A stretch of DNA of 26,195 nt from a virus: positions 1 to 26,195 of IMG/VR virus record IMGVR_UViG_3300025880_000090. The stretch is one strand, 5' to 3'. This document shows positions 1 to 7,809 of the stretch, piece after piece; the first letter of the stretch is position 1, and the number at the start of each line of letters is the position of its first letter. The notes under the pieces were generated by a model. That model was not told where the DNA came from. It worked only from the letters and a program-made list of their open reading frames with translations, and made no database searches. The position numbers and the translations under genes are program-made.

Positions 1-233
1 ACTAATGAAGTTTTACCTGAAGTTTGTGTTGTTTTTTGTGCTTTATTTTTTTCTTCATAAAAATCAGATATTTGTTTAAGAGTAAACTTACGTAACCATA
101 CTGGCATATTATATACTGTATGATAGTCATATCCACCTTTACCATGGAATAGTATAGAATGTATTTGGGTAAATAATCCTACTCTAAATTGAGGCGCTAT
201 TTTAGAGCTCAGGCCAAAAAAAGCTAATCCCAA
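1..233 (-). CDS. Small conserved T4-like phage protein next to the baseplate hub gene (3' end outside window)
   Basis: This open frame continues off the left edge. Its readable translation contains FTQIHSILFHGKGGYDYHTV followed by YNMPVWLRKFTLKQI. From memory, short proteins of marine T4-like phages found beside the gp26 gene have this kind of motif. No ATG opens the frame ahead of the conserved part. The only usual candidate is a TTG at 233-231, inside the 3' end of the upstream gene, 11 bases after an AAGGAGGT sequence (252-245). Most genes here lack Shine-Dalgarno sites, so either this gene really uses one or it is reached by frameshifting from the upstream gene at the seven-T run (see findings). 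The function is unknown; a role in baseplate hub assembly is inferred from position only. Confidence 0.6.
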   Translation of the reverse strand, partial: MGLAFFGLSSKIAPQFRVGLFTQIHSILFHGKGGYDYHTVYNMPVWLRKFTLKQISDFYEEKNKAQKTTQTSGKTSL

Positions 234-930
234 TGGGGATGGCTACCTCCTTCCCATCTTCGTCTATATAACGAAGGTCCACATCTGGTTGTGTGTCTCT
301 AAGATGTTTTCTTAGTGTTTTAGAATCTATAGCTAGTAAAAAATTATCAACAAATTCTCTAACTTCTTTAGACCCTGTTTCACCATTAACTGATGTAATA
401 ATATATTTTAATCTTGTACTTAATTCAGGAGCTACATTTTTATTTATTTTCTTTAATCCCTCTAGTTCTCTATCAATTTTAAGTTCATCTGCTCCAGTTA
501 AAATTTTATAAGTAATTGGGGTTTTTGAATGGGGTAATATAAAGTTAAATTCATTTTTACCTTTTGTAATTAAAGATTCATCAAATTCTTTATTTTCTAA
601 AGTTGATAAATCAATAGTTTTTTCTTCTCCTCGATAAGTAAATTTATATTCTGCCCCATACCCTAATATACGAGTTGCTACTAATACAGCATTTTTATCT
701 CCTAAAATTAAATCTTTCTGGTTTACTCCTTCAGTTAAAATTACAGAATCTAATAATTTATTTAATACTGTTCCTTTTTGAATGTAGGATTGATTGGTTA
801 AAATATCCTCTTCTTTAGCAGTCATATATTTTATTTCTACTTTACCACTTGATAAAGGATGATCTTTGGGGTATATTAAACCTTTTGAGGGTAATTCTAC
901 TTCTTCGCTTGGAAATTTAAATTCGGCCAT
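202..930 (-). CDS. 26: Baseplate hub protein, T4 gp26-like
   Basis: The 242-residue product begins with the pattern EVELPSKGLIYPKDHPLSSG, followed by an acidic MTAKEEDIL segment, a GVNQKDLILGDKNAVL segment and RILGYGAEY. This is the layout I know for the T4 baseplate hub family typified by gp26 (Pfam T4_baseplate): 'LPSkG..Y', 'mta.DE', 'l...D...ll...R...yG..Y'. Members help assemble the central hub (wedge-attachment core) of the contractile tail baseplate. At 242 residues it is a little longer than T4 gp26 (about 208). It follows the tail-tube gene, from which it is separated by a terminator, and has a variant of the late-promoter-like motif plus an inverted repeat in its leader. The 3' end overlaps the next frame. 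It could instead be another member of the same hub-assembly family. Confidence 0.6.
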   Translation of the reverse strand: MAEFKFPSEEVELPSKGLIYPKDHPLSSGKVEIKYMTAKEEDILTNQSYIQKGTVLNKLLDSVILTEGVNQKDLILGDKNAVLVATRILGYGAEYKFTYRGEEKTIDLSTLENKEFDESLITKGKNEFNFILPHSKTPITYKILTGADELKIDRELEGLKKINKNVAPELSTRLKYIITSVNGETGSKEVREFVDNFLLAIDSKTLRKHLRDTQPDVDLRYIDEDGKEVAIPIGISFFWPEL

Positions 931-938
931 AATCTTTA

Positions 939-953
939 TTTAATTAAAACGTT
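939..953 (-). promoter_or_regulatory. Inverted repeat AACGT-AAAA-ACGTT in the hub gene leader
   Basis: On the coding strand the leader of the hub gene contains AACGTAAAAACGTT, a perfect 5-bp inverted repeat around AAAA, directly after a weak copy of the late-promoter-like motif. A closely similar string (AACGGTAAAAACGTG) lies in the leader of the 757-residue glycosyltransferase gene. It could be an operator or a leader hairpin; the sequence alone does not decide. Confidence 0.35.
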
Positions 954-959
954 TTTACG

Positions 960-971
960 TTGATAAATATT
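960..971 (-). promoter_or_regulatory. Variant late-promoter-like motif before hub gene
   Basis: The coding strand reads AATATTTATCAA, matching the first half of the recurrent AATATTTATAATAAAA element but diverging after TTTAT. It sits about 29 bases before the start codon and just downstream of the terminator that closes the tail-tube transcript, a sensible place for a new transcription start. Confidence 0.35.
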
Positions 972-976
972 AAGAT

Positions 977-1002
977 AAAAAAAAGCTTGACCGAAGCCAA
1001 GC
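977..1002 (-). terminator. Intrinsic terminator after tail tube gene
   Basis: The coding strand reads GCTTGGC-TTCG-GTCAAGC followed by eight T. This is a 7-bp stem (one G-U pair) closed by a UUCG tetraloop, with a U-tract: a textbook rho-independent terminator. It lies about 30 bases after the tail tube stop codon. Confidence 0.9.
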
Positions 1003-1032
1003 AATTTTTCAAATTAGGGGTGGGTAAAATTT

Positions 1033-1521
1033 TTAGAAATTTAATACACAGTAATCTGGTTGAACTGTCATTGTAATTTCTTGTGCAGCATTTTCTTGAT
1101 CCCAGCCAAAATCACCAAATGAAGCATTTGTAATCATTGCTCCTTTGATAATCCATTCTGAAACGATATCACCTACAGGTCCTAGTACATTAATTGTTAA
1201 GTCTTTCTTATAGAAATCACTATAACCATCTCTACCAGTTACTGATTCATGATGTAATCTAACCCATTCCATTACTGATTGTGCACCAGATGGAGTGATA
1301 GGATCAAATAATGTAAACTCAATAGTACCCCAAGTTGTTTTACCTTTTACAAATCTTTGAACATTAATGTGATTCAAAGGTACTGTTCCTTGTTCTACAG
1401 TTACAGCTCCTACACCTTTCATAATGTAAGCTGGGAATCCATCTACAAAACAGATAAATCTATTCTTTTGTTTTGGTTCAAATGCTGTGAAAAATATTTC
1501 GTTTGGGTTTAATACTGCCAT
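1033..1521 (-). CDS. 19: Tail tube protein, T4 gp19-like
   Basis: The 162-residue product has almost the same length as T4 gp19 (163). It shows the features of the myoviral tail tube monomer: an N-terminal NRFICFVDGFPAYIMKGV strand pair, VQRFVKGKTTWGTIEFTLFDPI in the middle, and a C-terminal WIIKGAMITNASFGDFGWDQ ending with ITMTVQPDYCVLNF. In T4-like phages hexamers of this protein stack to form the inner tube through which DNA passes. It directly follows the sheath gene, the classic 18-19 order, has its own promoter-like motif 16 bases before the start codon, and is closed by a strong terminator. No Shine-Dalgarno site precedes the ATG. Confidence 0.93.
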   Translation of the reverse strand: MAVLNPNEIFFTAFEPKQKNRFICFVDGFPAYIMKGVGAVTVEQGTVPLNHINVQRFVKGKTTWGTIEFTLFDPITPSGAQSVMEWVRLHHESVTGRDGYSDFYKKDLTINVLGPVGDIVSEWIIKGAMITNASFGDFGWDQENAAQEITMTVQPDYCVLNF

Positions 1522-1537
1522 TTTATTTTTTTATTTT

Positions 1538-1549
1538 ATTATAAATATT
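1538..1549 (-). promoter_or_regulatory. Late-promoter-like motif before gp19
   Basis: The coding strand reads AATATTTATAATAAAATAAA, ending 16 bases before the ATG. It is one of about ten near-identical copies placed before late genes. Its reverse complement contains TATAAATA, the T4 late-promoter consensus, but no gene runs that way, so the leftward reading (TATAAT core) is preferred. Confidence 0.5.
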
Positions 1550-1563
1550 CGTCTTTTTATTTC

Positions 1564-4233
1564 TTATGCTGGGAAAGTTGCTCCAGTTGGTAATACATTA
1601 AAATCTAACATAATAAATTCAGCTGTTCTAGTTGGTTGTAAGAAAATTTGTCCTACTAACTCATTTCTATCTATTACATCTGGTGTATTATTACTTTCAT
1701 CCATTACTACTTTAAAAGCATATAATCCTTGTCTTTGTTGTACACTTTCTAAATATGGGTTAACTTGAGTTAAGAAATTTTGTCTAGTTGCGATTGTATT
1801 AGCTTCAAATACTAAATTATCTGCAATTTGAGAAATATATTCTTTAAGTGTAATTAATAATCTACGTACATTTACTCTATCTAATGCAGAAGCAGCTTTT
1901 TGTAATGTTTTCTGTCCAAATACTACTACTCCTTGTTGTGGGAATGTAGCAATTGGGTTAACATTTGCTTCATATAAAGTATCTCTATTAGTAGATGTTA
2001 ATTTTCTTTCAGCTCTAACAACTTGTCCCATTCCACCTCTAGTAATACCCGCTGGTGCAAACCATGGATCACTTGAAGCATCTGTAAACGCATATACTCC
2101 TGGTATAAACGTAGAAGCCGGTATGTAAACTAATTGACCAGAATTTGGATCAACTGTTTGTAACCATGGCCAATAGGTAGCTGTATAGCTATTATCAATA
2201 CCTCCCGCTTGGTTTGTTACTGTAGCAATTGGTTGGTTATATCTTACTAGATCAATTACCGCAATATTATCACCTCGGGTGATTGAATTATTTATTAAAG
2301 TAGTAATTTGACCCGCATGGTCTTGATTAGTTAAACCAGGTACTGATATTACATTATACTGATAATCATCTTGACTAGCTAATAAAGCAATTGCATTATT
2401 ATAATCAGACCCTATTAATCCTTGAGTATCGATATTATTAATATCTTGATAAAAATTAGCTGCTCTTGCTACAGGAATATTTCTACCAACAGCTCCATCA
2501 AATGAACCTGATCCTATAATAGGTAAAGAGGCTGTGAATTCAGATTTTGCAGTTCCATCATTATTAAAGTAATTTGGTGTTGGAGTATTTACTTGTCTTA
2601 CTCTAACATAATTAGAAATTTGTGCAAATGAACCTGATTCTTGTAAAAAGGTATCTACTCCTTCTGTTACTAGATTAGTAGATATATCACCAATTGCTCT
2701 TGAGATATAATTTGGAGAAAATGGATCTAATGAAATATTATTATATGTTTCTAATACTACTTTATTATTAGTATTATCATTACCACGTCTAATTGCTAAT
2801 GAAAATACTCCTGAAGAAGTGTTAACACTTGTAATTTCCCATCTTACGTTAAGAGATGAACCACTAGTTAAAGCTCCACCTGCTATTTCAACACCACTTG
2901 TATCAGACCCAGCAGGGTATGTATTATTCATAATTTCACCTTCAGAAATTGTTTCTAATACAAAAGCTGTTTGGTTTTCAATCATTGCATCGGTTAATAC
3001 AAAAACTGGATTTGTTGAAAATACACCAGCTGTTCCACTTGCAATACTTACTTCATCCTCATTTGCATAACCTAACCCATCTTCTGTAACTACAACGCCT
3101 GAAATCTCAGTTAAGATTTGAGGTTGAGTAATTTGAAATATGAGAGCATCTCCACTTGTAGCACCTAAGCTTGTAGCAGGGATAGAAATTTGATCTCCAA
3201 CTTTATACCCTGATCCTAAAGTAGTATTACCTGCATCTAATGTAATATTACCTGCAGTAATTGTTCCTGCTAAATTAGCATTCTGGATAGAAAATGTTGC
3301 GGCACCACCTGCAGCACCTGCTCCCAAAGGAGCTCCTGCTAAAGCATTAATACCTGCGGCCGTAACATTAATAACTGAGGTATTTGTGTAACTAGATCCT
3401 CCAGATACCAGTGTAATTTTTGTAATTTCACCCGCACCATCACTAGTTACTGTTACTACACCTCCAGATCCACCACCTGAAACACTACCTCCATTTGAGA
3501 TTAAATCAGATACATTAATATTTGTGGTTGTTATAGAAGGGGTAACACCTGTAATTGTAGTACCACCAGCTGTTACTTCAGCTCCGGCTAAAAATGAATC
3601 TCCTGTACTAACTACAATATCCCATAATGCACCTATTCCATCTCCACCAGTACCTGATATGTCATTATAATTATCAGCTACCATATTTGAACCTGATTGT
3701 ACAATTATAGATGTAAAAGGAGTACCCGTAAATAAAATACCATTACTATTACTAGTTGTTACTGTTACTTCAGCACCCGATCCATTTCCTGAATCAGTTA
3801 CTAATGGAACACCTGTGTATGTTCCAGGGGCTGATGAACCACTACCACCACCTGTTGAAGTTTTATATCCACTAAAGATATTTCCAATTAACCCACCGGT
3901 TGGAGATTCTAAATTATTTTGAATGGTTGTAGAAGTAGCTGAGTTAAAAGATCCCGAAGTTACTCTTGTTACTAAAAGTGAAGTTCCACCATTTTGAAAA
4001 TATTGGTTTGCTGCGATAGAAGTAAGATATGTGTACTCATTAGAACCACTTAATAGAGCCCCACCAAATAATGCTTGGTATGAACTAAATGAACTAATTA
4101 GAGTTGGTCTTTCTACAGGACCAATTACAGTAGGTCCTATAATTGCCGCACCTCTTTCAATGGGTTGTGAAGTAACAAAAGATTGATCGTTTTCTCTTGC
4201 TAATACACCTGGGGAGATTAATGTTTCTGCCAT
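1564..4233 (-). CDS. 18: Tail sheath protein, T4 gp18-like, with large beta-rich insertion
   Basis: This 889-residue protein is the contractile sheath subunit. Residues 1-100 (ISPGVLARENDQSF, AAIIGPTVIGPVERPTLI, FQNGGTSLLVTRV) and 490-889 (FVLETYNNISLDPFSPNYIS-like region, RGDNIAVIDLVRYN, WFAPAGITRGGM, LYEANVNPIATFPQQGVVVFGQKTL, DRVNVRRLLITLKEYI, EFIMLDFNVLP) are typical of gp18-family sheath proteins. T4 gp18 has 659 residues. The excess is a Gly/Ser/Thr-rich insertion at about residues 115-420 with repeated 'GSGY..GD.I.I'-type strands, probably beta domains displayed on the outside of the sheath, roughly where T4 gp18 has its protruding domains. It lies between a small coiled-coil gene and gp19 and has its own promoter-like motif. 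Confidence 0.92.
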   Translation of the reverse strand: MAETLISPGVLARENDQSFVTSQPIERGAAIIGPTVIGPVERPTLISSFSSYQALFGGALLSGSNEYTYLTSIAANQYFQNGGTSLLVTRVTSGSFNSATSTTIQNNLESPTGGLIGNIFSGYKTSTGGGSGSSAPGTYTGVPLVTDSGNGSGAEVTVTTSNSNGILFTGTPFTSIIVQSGSNMVADNYNDISGTGGDGIGALWDIVVSTGDSFLAGAEVTAGGTTITGVTPSITTTNINVSDLISNGGSVSGGGSGGVVTVTSDGAGEITKITLVSGGSSYTNTSVINVTAAGINALAGAPLGAGAAGGAATFSIQNANLAGTITAGNITLDAGNTTLGSGYKVGDQISIPATSLGATSGDALIFQITQPQILTEISGVVVTEDGLGYANEDEVSIASGTAGVFSTNPVFVLTDAMIENQTAFVLETISEGEIMNNTYPAGSDTSGVEIAGGALTSGSSLNVRWEITSVNTSSGVFSLAIRRGNDNTNNKVVLETYNNISLDPFSPNYISRAIGDISTNLVTEGVDTFLQESGSFAQISNYVRVRQVNTPTPNYFNNDGTAKSEFTASLPIIGSGSFDGAVGRNIPVARAANFYQDINNIDTQGLIGSDYNNAIALLASQDDYQYNVISVPGLTNQDHAGQITTLINNSITRGDNIAVIDLVRYNQPIATVTNQAGGIDNSYTATYWPWLQTVDPNSGQLVYIPASTFIPGVYAFTDASSDPWFAPAGITRGGMGQVVRAERKLTSTNRDTLYEANVNPIATFPQQGVVVFGQKTLQKAASALDRVNVRRLLITLKEYISQIADNLVFEANTIATRQNFLTQVNPYLESVQQRQGLYAFKVVMDESNNTPDVIDRNELVGQIFLQPTRTAEFIMLDFNVLPTGATFPA

Positions 4234-4260
4234 TTTATTATGTTATTTTAATATTGTTTT

Positions 4261-4272
4261 ATTATAAATATT
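4261..4272 (-). promoter_or_regulatory. Late-promoter-like motif before gp18
   Basis: The coding strand reads AATATTTATAATAAAAC, 27 bases before the sheath start codon. It is a full match to the recurrent element. Confidence 0.5.
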
Positions 4273-4290
4273 AAAAAACTTTTCAAAAAA

Positions 4291-4545
4291 CTATTTTGTT
4301 AAAGTAAATTCCCCAGTTTCTAGATCAATATTTCCTTCACCATACTTATCCTGGAGTTCTTTAGCTGTTTTATTAGATTTTTCTTGTAAATTAGCTAACC
4401 CATCTAGAATTTGGCTTCTTTGACCTTCTAATATTGCTTTTTGGATATCAACATTACCTAAATTAAAAGTAATTTGATTTTGTTCTTGTTGATAACCTCT
4501 AAGAACTTTTAGTTCTTCTTCTGATAACTTAATTGTTTTACTCAT
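4291..4545 (-). CDS. Small coiled-coil protein, paralogue of the 85-residue gene product at 9092-9349
   Basis: The 84-residue product is rich in Glu, Gln, Lys and Leu, with a heptad-like helical middle, and ends in LQDKYGEGNIDLETGEF. That C-terminal KYG-G-(I/V)DL signature and an N-terminal KL(S/T)EEE motif are shared with the product of 9092-9349, so the two are probably paralogues flanking the glycosyltransferase genes. Small coiled-coil proteins of this size in T4 include the fibre chaperone gp57A, but I see no sequence match and only note the analogy. It lies between the 293-residue glycosyltransferase and the sheath gene, and has its own promoter-like motif 13 bases upstream. Function unknown. 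Confidence 0.75.
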   Translation of the reverse strand: MSKTIKLSEEELKVLRGYQQEQNQITFNLGNVDIQKAILEGQRSQILDGLANLQEKSNKTAKELQDKYGEGNIDLETGEFTLTK

Positions 4546-4559
4546 TTTTTAAATTTTTG

Positions 4560-4571
4560 TTTATAAATATT
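4560..4571 (-). promoter_or_regulatory. Late-promoter-like motif before small coiled-coil gene
   Basis: The coding strand reads TTTAATATTTATAAACAAAA, ending about 14 bases before the ATG. It matches the recurrent element with one change in the TATAAT core. Confidence 0.45.
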
Positions 4572-4606
4572 AAATTGTTTATTATTAGTTGTTTTTTGTA
4601 TTAATT

Positions 4607-5488
4607 TTATTCTAACCAATCATCTATTTGTTCTATAACCATATTTGGGGTTATTGAAGTATGACATTCAAATTGGCGTGGTGTATCTTTATGTTTGGGA
4701 CACCAATACCAATCTCCAAAATCAAAGTTATGCTCAATTCCTACCTTGTTAAAACACCCATGGCATACTGATTTATTGATAATTCGTTTATAATTAGGGA
4801 AATCTAAAGGAATTTCATGCCAGTCTTCTGTAAAATTAGATATCATTACTACTTTTTTTTCTAGAGCATGAGCTAACCAAGTTAAACCCGAGGATAGCCC
4901 TATAAAAAATTCAGCGTGTTGTATATAATTAACAGTGTCTTCTAAAGATACTTGTGTTTTGTTATTAGATTTTTTTGGTAACCCATTCCAATAAGGAGGA
5001 CAACCAAATAATTCATCACGTTCTACTACTACAGGGGTAAAACCTTTTTTTCTTAATATTCTACATAACTCAGTCCAATAAGGAGGAGTACCCTGTACAC
5101 TTTTCCCTTTAGGATGATTCCAATATTTTAATTGTGAAGTAGAATGTACACTTATAACAACATATTTTCCTTTTATAGGACGTTTTTTAGGGGTAATATT
5201 TAATTTAGGTTGAATGTAATTCCATTTTTTATAACCTAAATCTAAAGCAAACCCTTCTTGAATATTAGTTTTAAAATTATAATCTACTGGAATTATTTCC
5301 TCAAATCCTTCTGTTGTATTTACTAATTTTAAATTTGGATAAGACTCTTTAAATAAAAATTGAAACTTAGGATTTACCTTAACATAAACATCACAATTTT
5401 GATCTAACCTATATTGATTTATATAGGGAATAGCTATGATTGTATCCCCTAAGGAATTTGATAATATATTAACTAAAACTTTTCTCAT
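4607..5488 (-). CDS. Autotransporter-heptosyltransferase-like (Aah/TibC type) GT-B glycosyltransferase
   Basis: The 293-residue protein has a GT9/ADP-heptose transferase-like layout. The N-terminal LVNILSNSLGDTIIAIPYIN resembles the 'GDTIAWxPxV' segment of Aah/TibC enzymes. Middle strands include GKYVVISVHSTSQLKYWNHP, and the nucleotide-sugar site region is FFIGLSSGLTWLAHALEKKV. Near the C-terminus four cysteines (C242, C245, C263, C275; C-x2-C-x17-C-x11-C) surround FDFGDWYWCP. From the literature, TibC/Aah enzymes carry such a Cys quartet binding iron and transfer heptose to serines of autotransporter adhesins. The start codon overlaps the stop of the 757-residue gene (ATGA), implying coupled translation. 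Unlike its partner it lacks the N-terminal beta domain of the family. The donor sugar and target are unknown; phage fibres are the inferred target. Confidence 0.75.
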   Translation of the reverse strand: MRKVLVNILSNSLGDTIIAIPYINQYRLDQNCDVYVKVNPKFQFLFKESYPNLKLVNTTEGFEEIIPVDYNFKTNIQEGFALDLGYKKWNYIQPKLNITPKKRPIKGKYVVISVHSTSQLKYWNHPKGKSVQGTPPYWTELCRILRKKGFTPVVVERDELFGCPPYWNGLPKKSNNKTQVSLEDTVNYIQHAEFFIGLSSGLTWLAHALEKKVVMISNFTEDWHEIPLDFPNYKRIINKSVCHGCFNKVGIEHNFDFGDWYWCPKHKDTPRQFECHTSITPNMVIEQIDDWLE

Positions 5489-7758
5489 ATATTACTTGAA
5501 TTGAATACTTGAGTAGGGGTAATAGATTTTTGACAAATATGCTGTTTATTTGTTCCTTTCCAAATAGGACACCAATCCCAATCCCCAGGATCAAATGTAA
5601 AATTAGGATTAGTCCAACAAGGAATACATGCATTATCATTCATTACACGAGTAATATGAGAAGTAAATTCATGATCTCTTTCACTAAACCCATTAATCAT
5701 AATTGTATGTTTTTTTAAAGCCCAATTTAACCACGATAAACCTGATCCTAGCCCAATAAATTTATCAGCATAAGTTAAATAAGTAGCTACTACATCTAAT
5801 GGTCTACCTTGAATATTAGTTGTACCTGGGATAGTATAAGGGGTTGAGGAAAGTATAACTACTTGGTAATTTTTATTTTTAAACATTTTGGATAATTCAA
5901 CCCAATTATCATAAGTCCATTCCTTACACCCCGAAGTTGATTGAGGACCAAATACTACATATTTTCCTTGAATAGGTTTTTCACCAATGTTAAAATTAAC
6001 CCCATAATTAAGTTCTTTATATTCTAACCCTAAAATATCAGTTGATGTTTGTATCAAAGGAATTGTATTTGGTTGGGTTGGGTGATCATCAAAATTTTTA
6101 AAATTACCATCTGAATTTTTAAACCATCCTATTTTATATTGAGCATAAGCAGAACAAGATTCTCCGGGTTTAATAAATTTAATATTTTTATATTCTGGAA
6201 GGTTTTTAAACCAATTATTATGAAAGGTACTAACTATAACTTTACATTGATGTTTTTTAGCAAATTCTATAACTTGGGGGGTCCATGCTATTGTATCACC
6301 AATTGATTTTGAATCTAAAGTTATTTTTACGTTTTTATCTTTAAGGTCTAATTTATGAATTACTTTACCATTTAATTTAATAACCCAAGGAATAAAATAA
6401 GATTTATTACATTTAGTCCACATATTATTAGTAATAACAGAAGAATGAACTATTTTATTTGTTTCCCCATTTATAAATTCTACTTTATACTTTTCAAAAT
6501 TAGACCCTTTGATTTCTATTTTAGGACCTTCATTAAAACTAATTTCAATGTTATTAGGAGGTATATTATTTACTAAATAGTCTATTTCTTTTTTAGCTAT
6601 TTGAGCAGCATTTTCCCAAGTAAACTTTTTTCTTATTTCAACCGATTCTTTTATTGCTTGTTTTTTATGTTGTTTATAATTAACATAAGCATCCCTCATT
6701 ACCCTTTTTAAATCATTAAAATCAGGTGAATAAAATTCCCCAGGTAAGTCAGATTGAGAGAATGTACTATATTCTCCCCCTATAGCAGGAATAGTTCCTT
6801 TAATTTTTACGGGCAATCCTTTACCTTCTGCAAATTCTAATTGAGCACTACAATTTGAATAAATAGAAGGGGTACCACAAGCCATTGCCTCAATTAAAGG
6901 TAAATTCCATCCCTCAGCACGAGCACAAGATAAAAATACATGACCTTTTTGTAAGTACTTAATATATTCTTCTCTTGTTGGAAAATGTTTTATTTTTAAT
7001 CTTGGATCAATTAAACCATAATGTTTAAGTCTTTCTTCAGTAGATTCAAAGTCATCCTTAGCCATATGGTTGTCTATAGATAATATTAAATCTACAGGTT
7101 CATCTTTATCAAATTCTTCTAAAAAAGACTCAATAACCTCTTTAGTAGATTTTCTATAATCCCACCGACCAAACATTGTAAATTTAAATCTTCCATCGTC
7201 ATATTCCGGAAGTGTAGCCTTTTTATTAGGGTGAAAAATAGTAGAATCTACTGCTTCAGGAACAACCTTTACTTTATCTGAAGGAATTCCTTGTTCAATA
7301 GTACAGTCTCTTTGCCATTTAGAAGCAACCCAAACTTGATCAAATGTAGATAATTGATTAAAAAATGTTTTAGGTTGACGAGTTGTTTCCCATACATTAT
7401 AGGCTATTTTTGGGCCTTGATAATCTTGATAAAACACATGGTGGTTTGTTTCACACAAAACTAGATTGACATTATGATCAAAATCGTTAGGATATTTAGT
7501 ATAAATATCTTTATGAATTAAATTATTATCTTCCCACAAATATTGTGAAGTAAGTAGTTTTTTATCTAACCCATCAAAGTATTCTTCTCCATTATGGGGT
7601 TCATCTTTATAACCATCCCATGATTTACCTACTGTAAAATTTCTTATTTTTAAGTTATAAAGATTAGAAAGTTCTCTATAAAATGCTCTTGTATGATTAG
7701 CATAACCTGTAGTTCCTACATAACTACCATGTGCAAATATTTTAGGTGTTTTTATCAT
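5485..7758 (-). CDS. Bifunctional glycosyltransferase: GT4 domain fused to Aah/TibC-type O-glycosyltransferase domain
   Basis: The 757-residue protein has two complete-looking enzymes. Residues 1-395 are a GT4-type retaining GT-B transferase: FTMFGRWDYRKSTKEVIESF, then SCARAEGWNLPLIEAMACGTP with the E-x7-E pair E282/E290. Residues 403-757 match the autotransporter heptosyltransferase architecture: a beta domain with VEFINGETNKIVHSSVITNN and a following MWTK, then SIGDTIAWTPQVIEFAKKH (about 485-503), CKVIVSTFHNNWF, a PLIQTSTDILGLEY segment, IGLGSGLSWLNWAL, and the Cys quartet C711, C714, C730, C742 around FDPGDWDWCP. Known relatives (Aah, TibC) O-glycosylate serine repeats in the cytoplasm with ADP-heptose. 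One polypeptide could therefore attach the first sugar and extend it; that coupling is inference. It is followed at once by the 293-residue paralogue (4-base overlap). Confidence 0.82.
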   Translation of the reverse strand: MIKTPKIFAHGSYVGTTGYANHTRAFYRELSNLYNLKIRNFTVGKSWDGYKDEPHNGEEYFDGLDKKLLTSQYLWEDNNLIHKDIYTKYPNDFDHNVNLVLCETNHHVFYQDYQGPKIAYNVWETTRQPKTFFNQLSTFDQVWVASKWQRDCTIEQGIPSDKVKVVPEAVDSTIFHPNKKATLPEYDDGRFKFTMFGRWDYRKSTKEVIESFLEEFDKDEPVDLILSIDNHMAKDDFESTEERLKHYGLIDPRLKIKHFPTREEYIKYLQKGHVFLSCARAEGWNLPLIEAMACGTPSIYSNCSAQLEFAEGKGLPVKIKGTIPAIGGEYSTFSQSDLPGEFYSPDFNDLKRVMRDAYVNYKQHKKQAIKESVEIRKKFTWENAAQIAKKEIDYLVNNIPPNNIEISFNEGPKIEIKGSNFEKYKVEFINGETNKIVHSSVITNNMWTKCNKSYFIPWVIKLNGKVIHKLDLKDKNVKITLDSKSIGDTIAWTPQVIEFAKKHQCKVIVSTFHNNWFKNLPEYKNIKFIKPGESCSAYAQYKIGWFKNSDGNFKNFDDHPTQPNTIPLIQTSTDILGLEYKELNYGVNFNIGEKPIQGKYVVFGPQSTSGCKEWTYDNWVELSKMFKNKNYQVVILSSTPYTIPGTTNIQGRPLDVVATYLTYADKFIGLGSGLSWLNWALKKHTIMINGFSERDHEFTSHITRVMNDNACIPCWTNPNFTFDPGDWDWCPIWKGTNKQHICQKSITPTQVFNSSNI

Positions 7759-7772
7759 TTTATTTTAAATTT

Positions 7773-7800
7773 TACACGTTTTTACCGTTATATACACGTT
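7773..7800 (-). promoter_or_regulatory. Leader element with AACG-GTAAAAACGTG, similar to that of the hub gene
   Basis: The coding strand of this leader reads ACGTGTATATAACGGTAAAA then ACGTG. The TAAAAACGT core is shared with the leader of the hub gene (939-953), and ACGTG occurs twice flanking it. It replaces the usual AATATTTATAATAAAA element, which is absent here. It may be a different promoter class or an operator. Confidence 0.3.
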
Positions 7801-7809
7801 AAAATATTT

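Noticed and set aside
1538-1549. TATAAATA read rightward as T4-type late promoters
   Set aside because: No rightward gene follows any copy; the copies sit just upstream of leftward start codons, so a leftward element is the better reading, although the exact T4 consensus is on the other strand.
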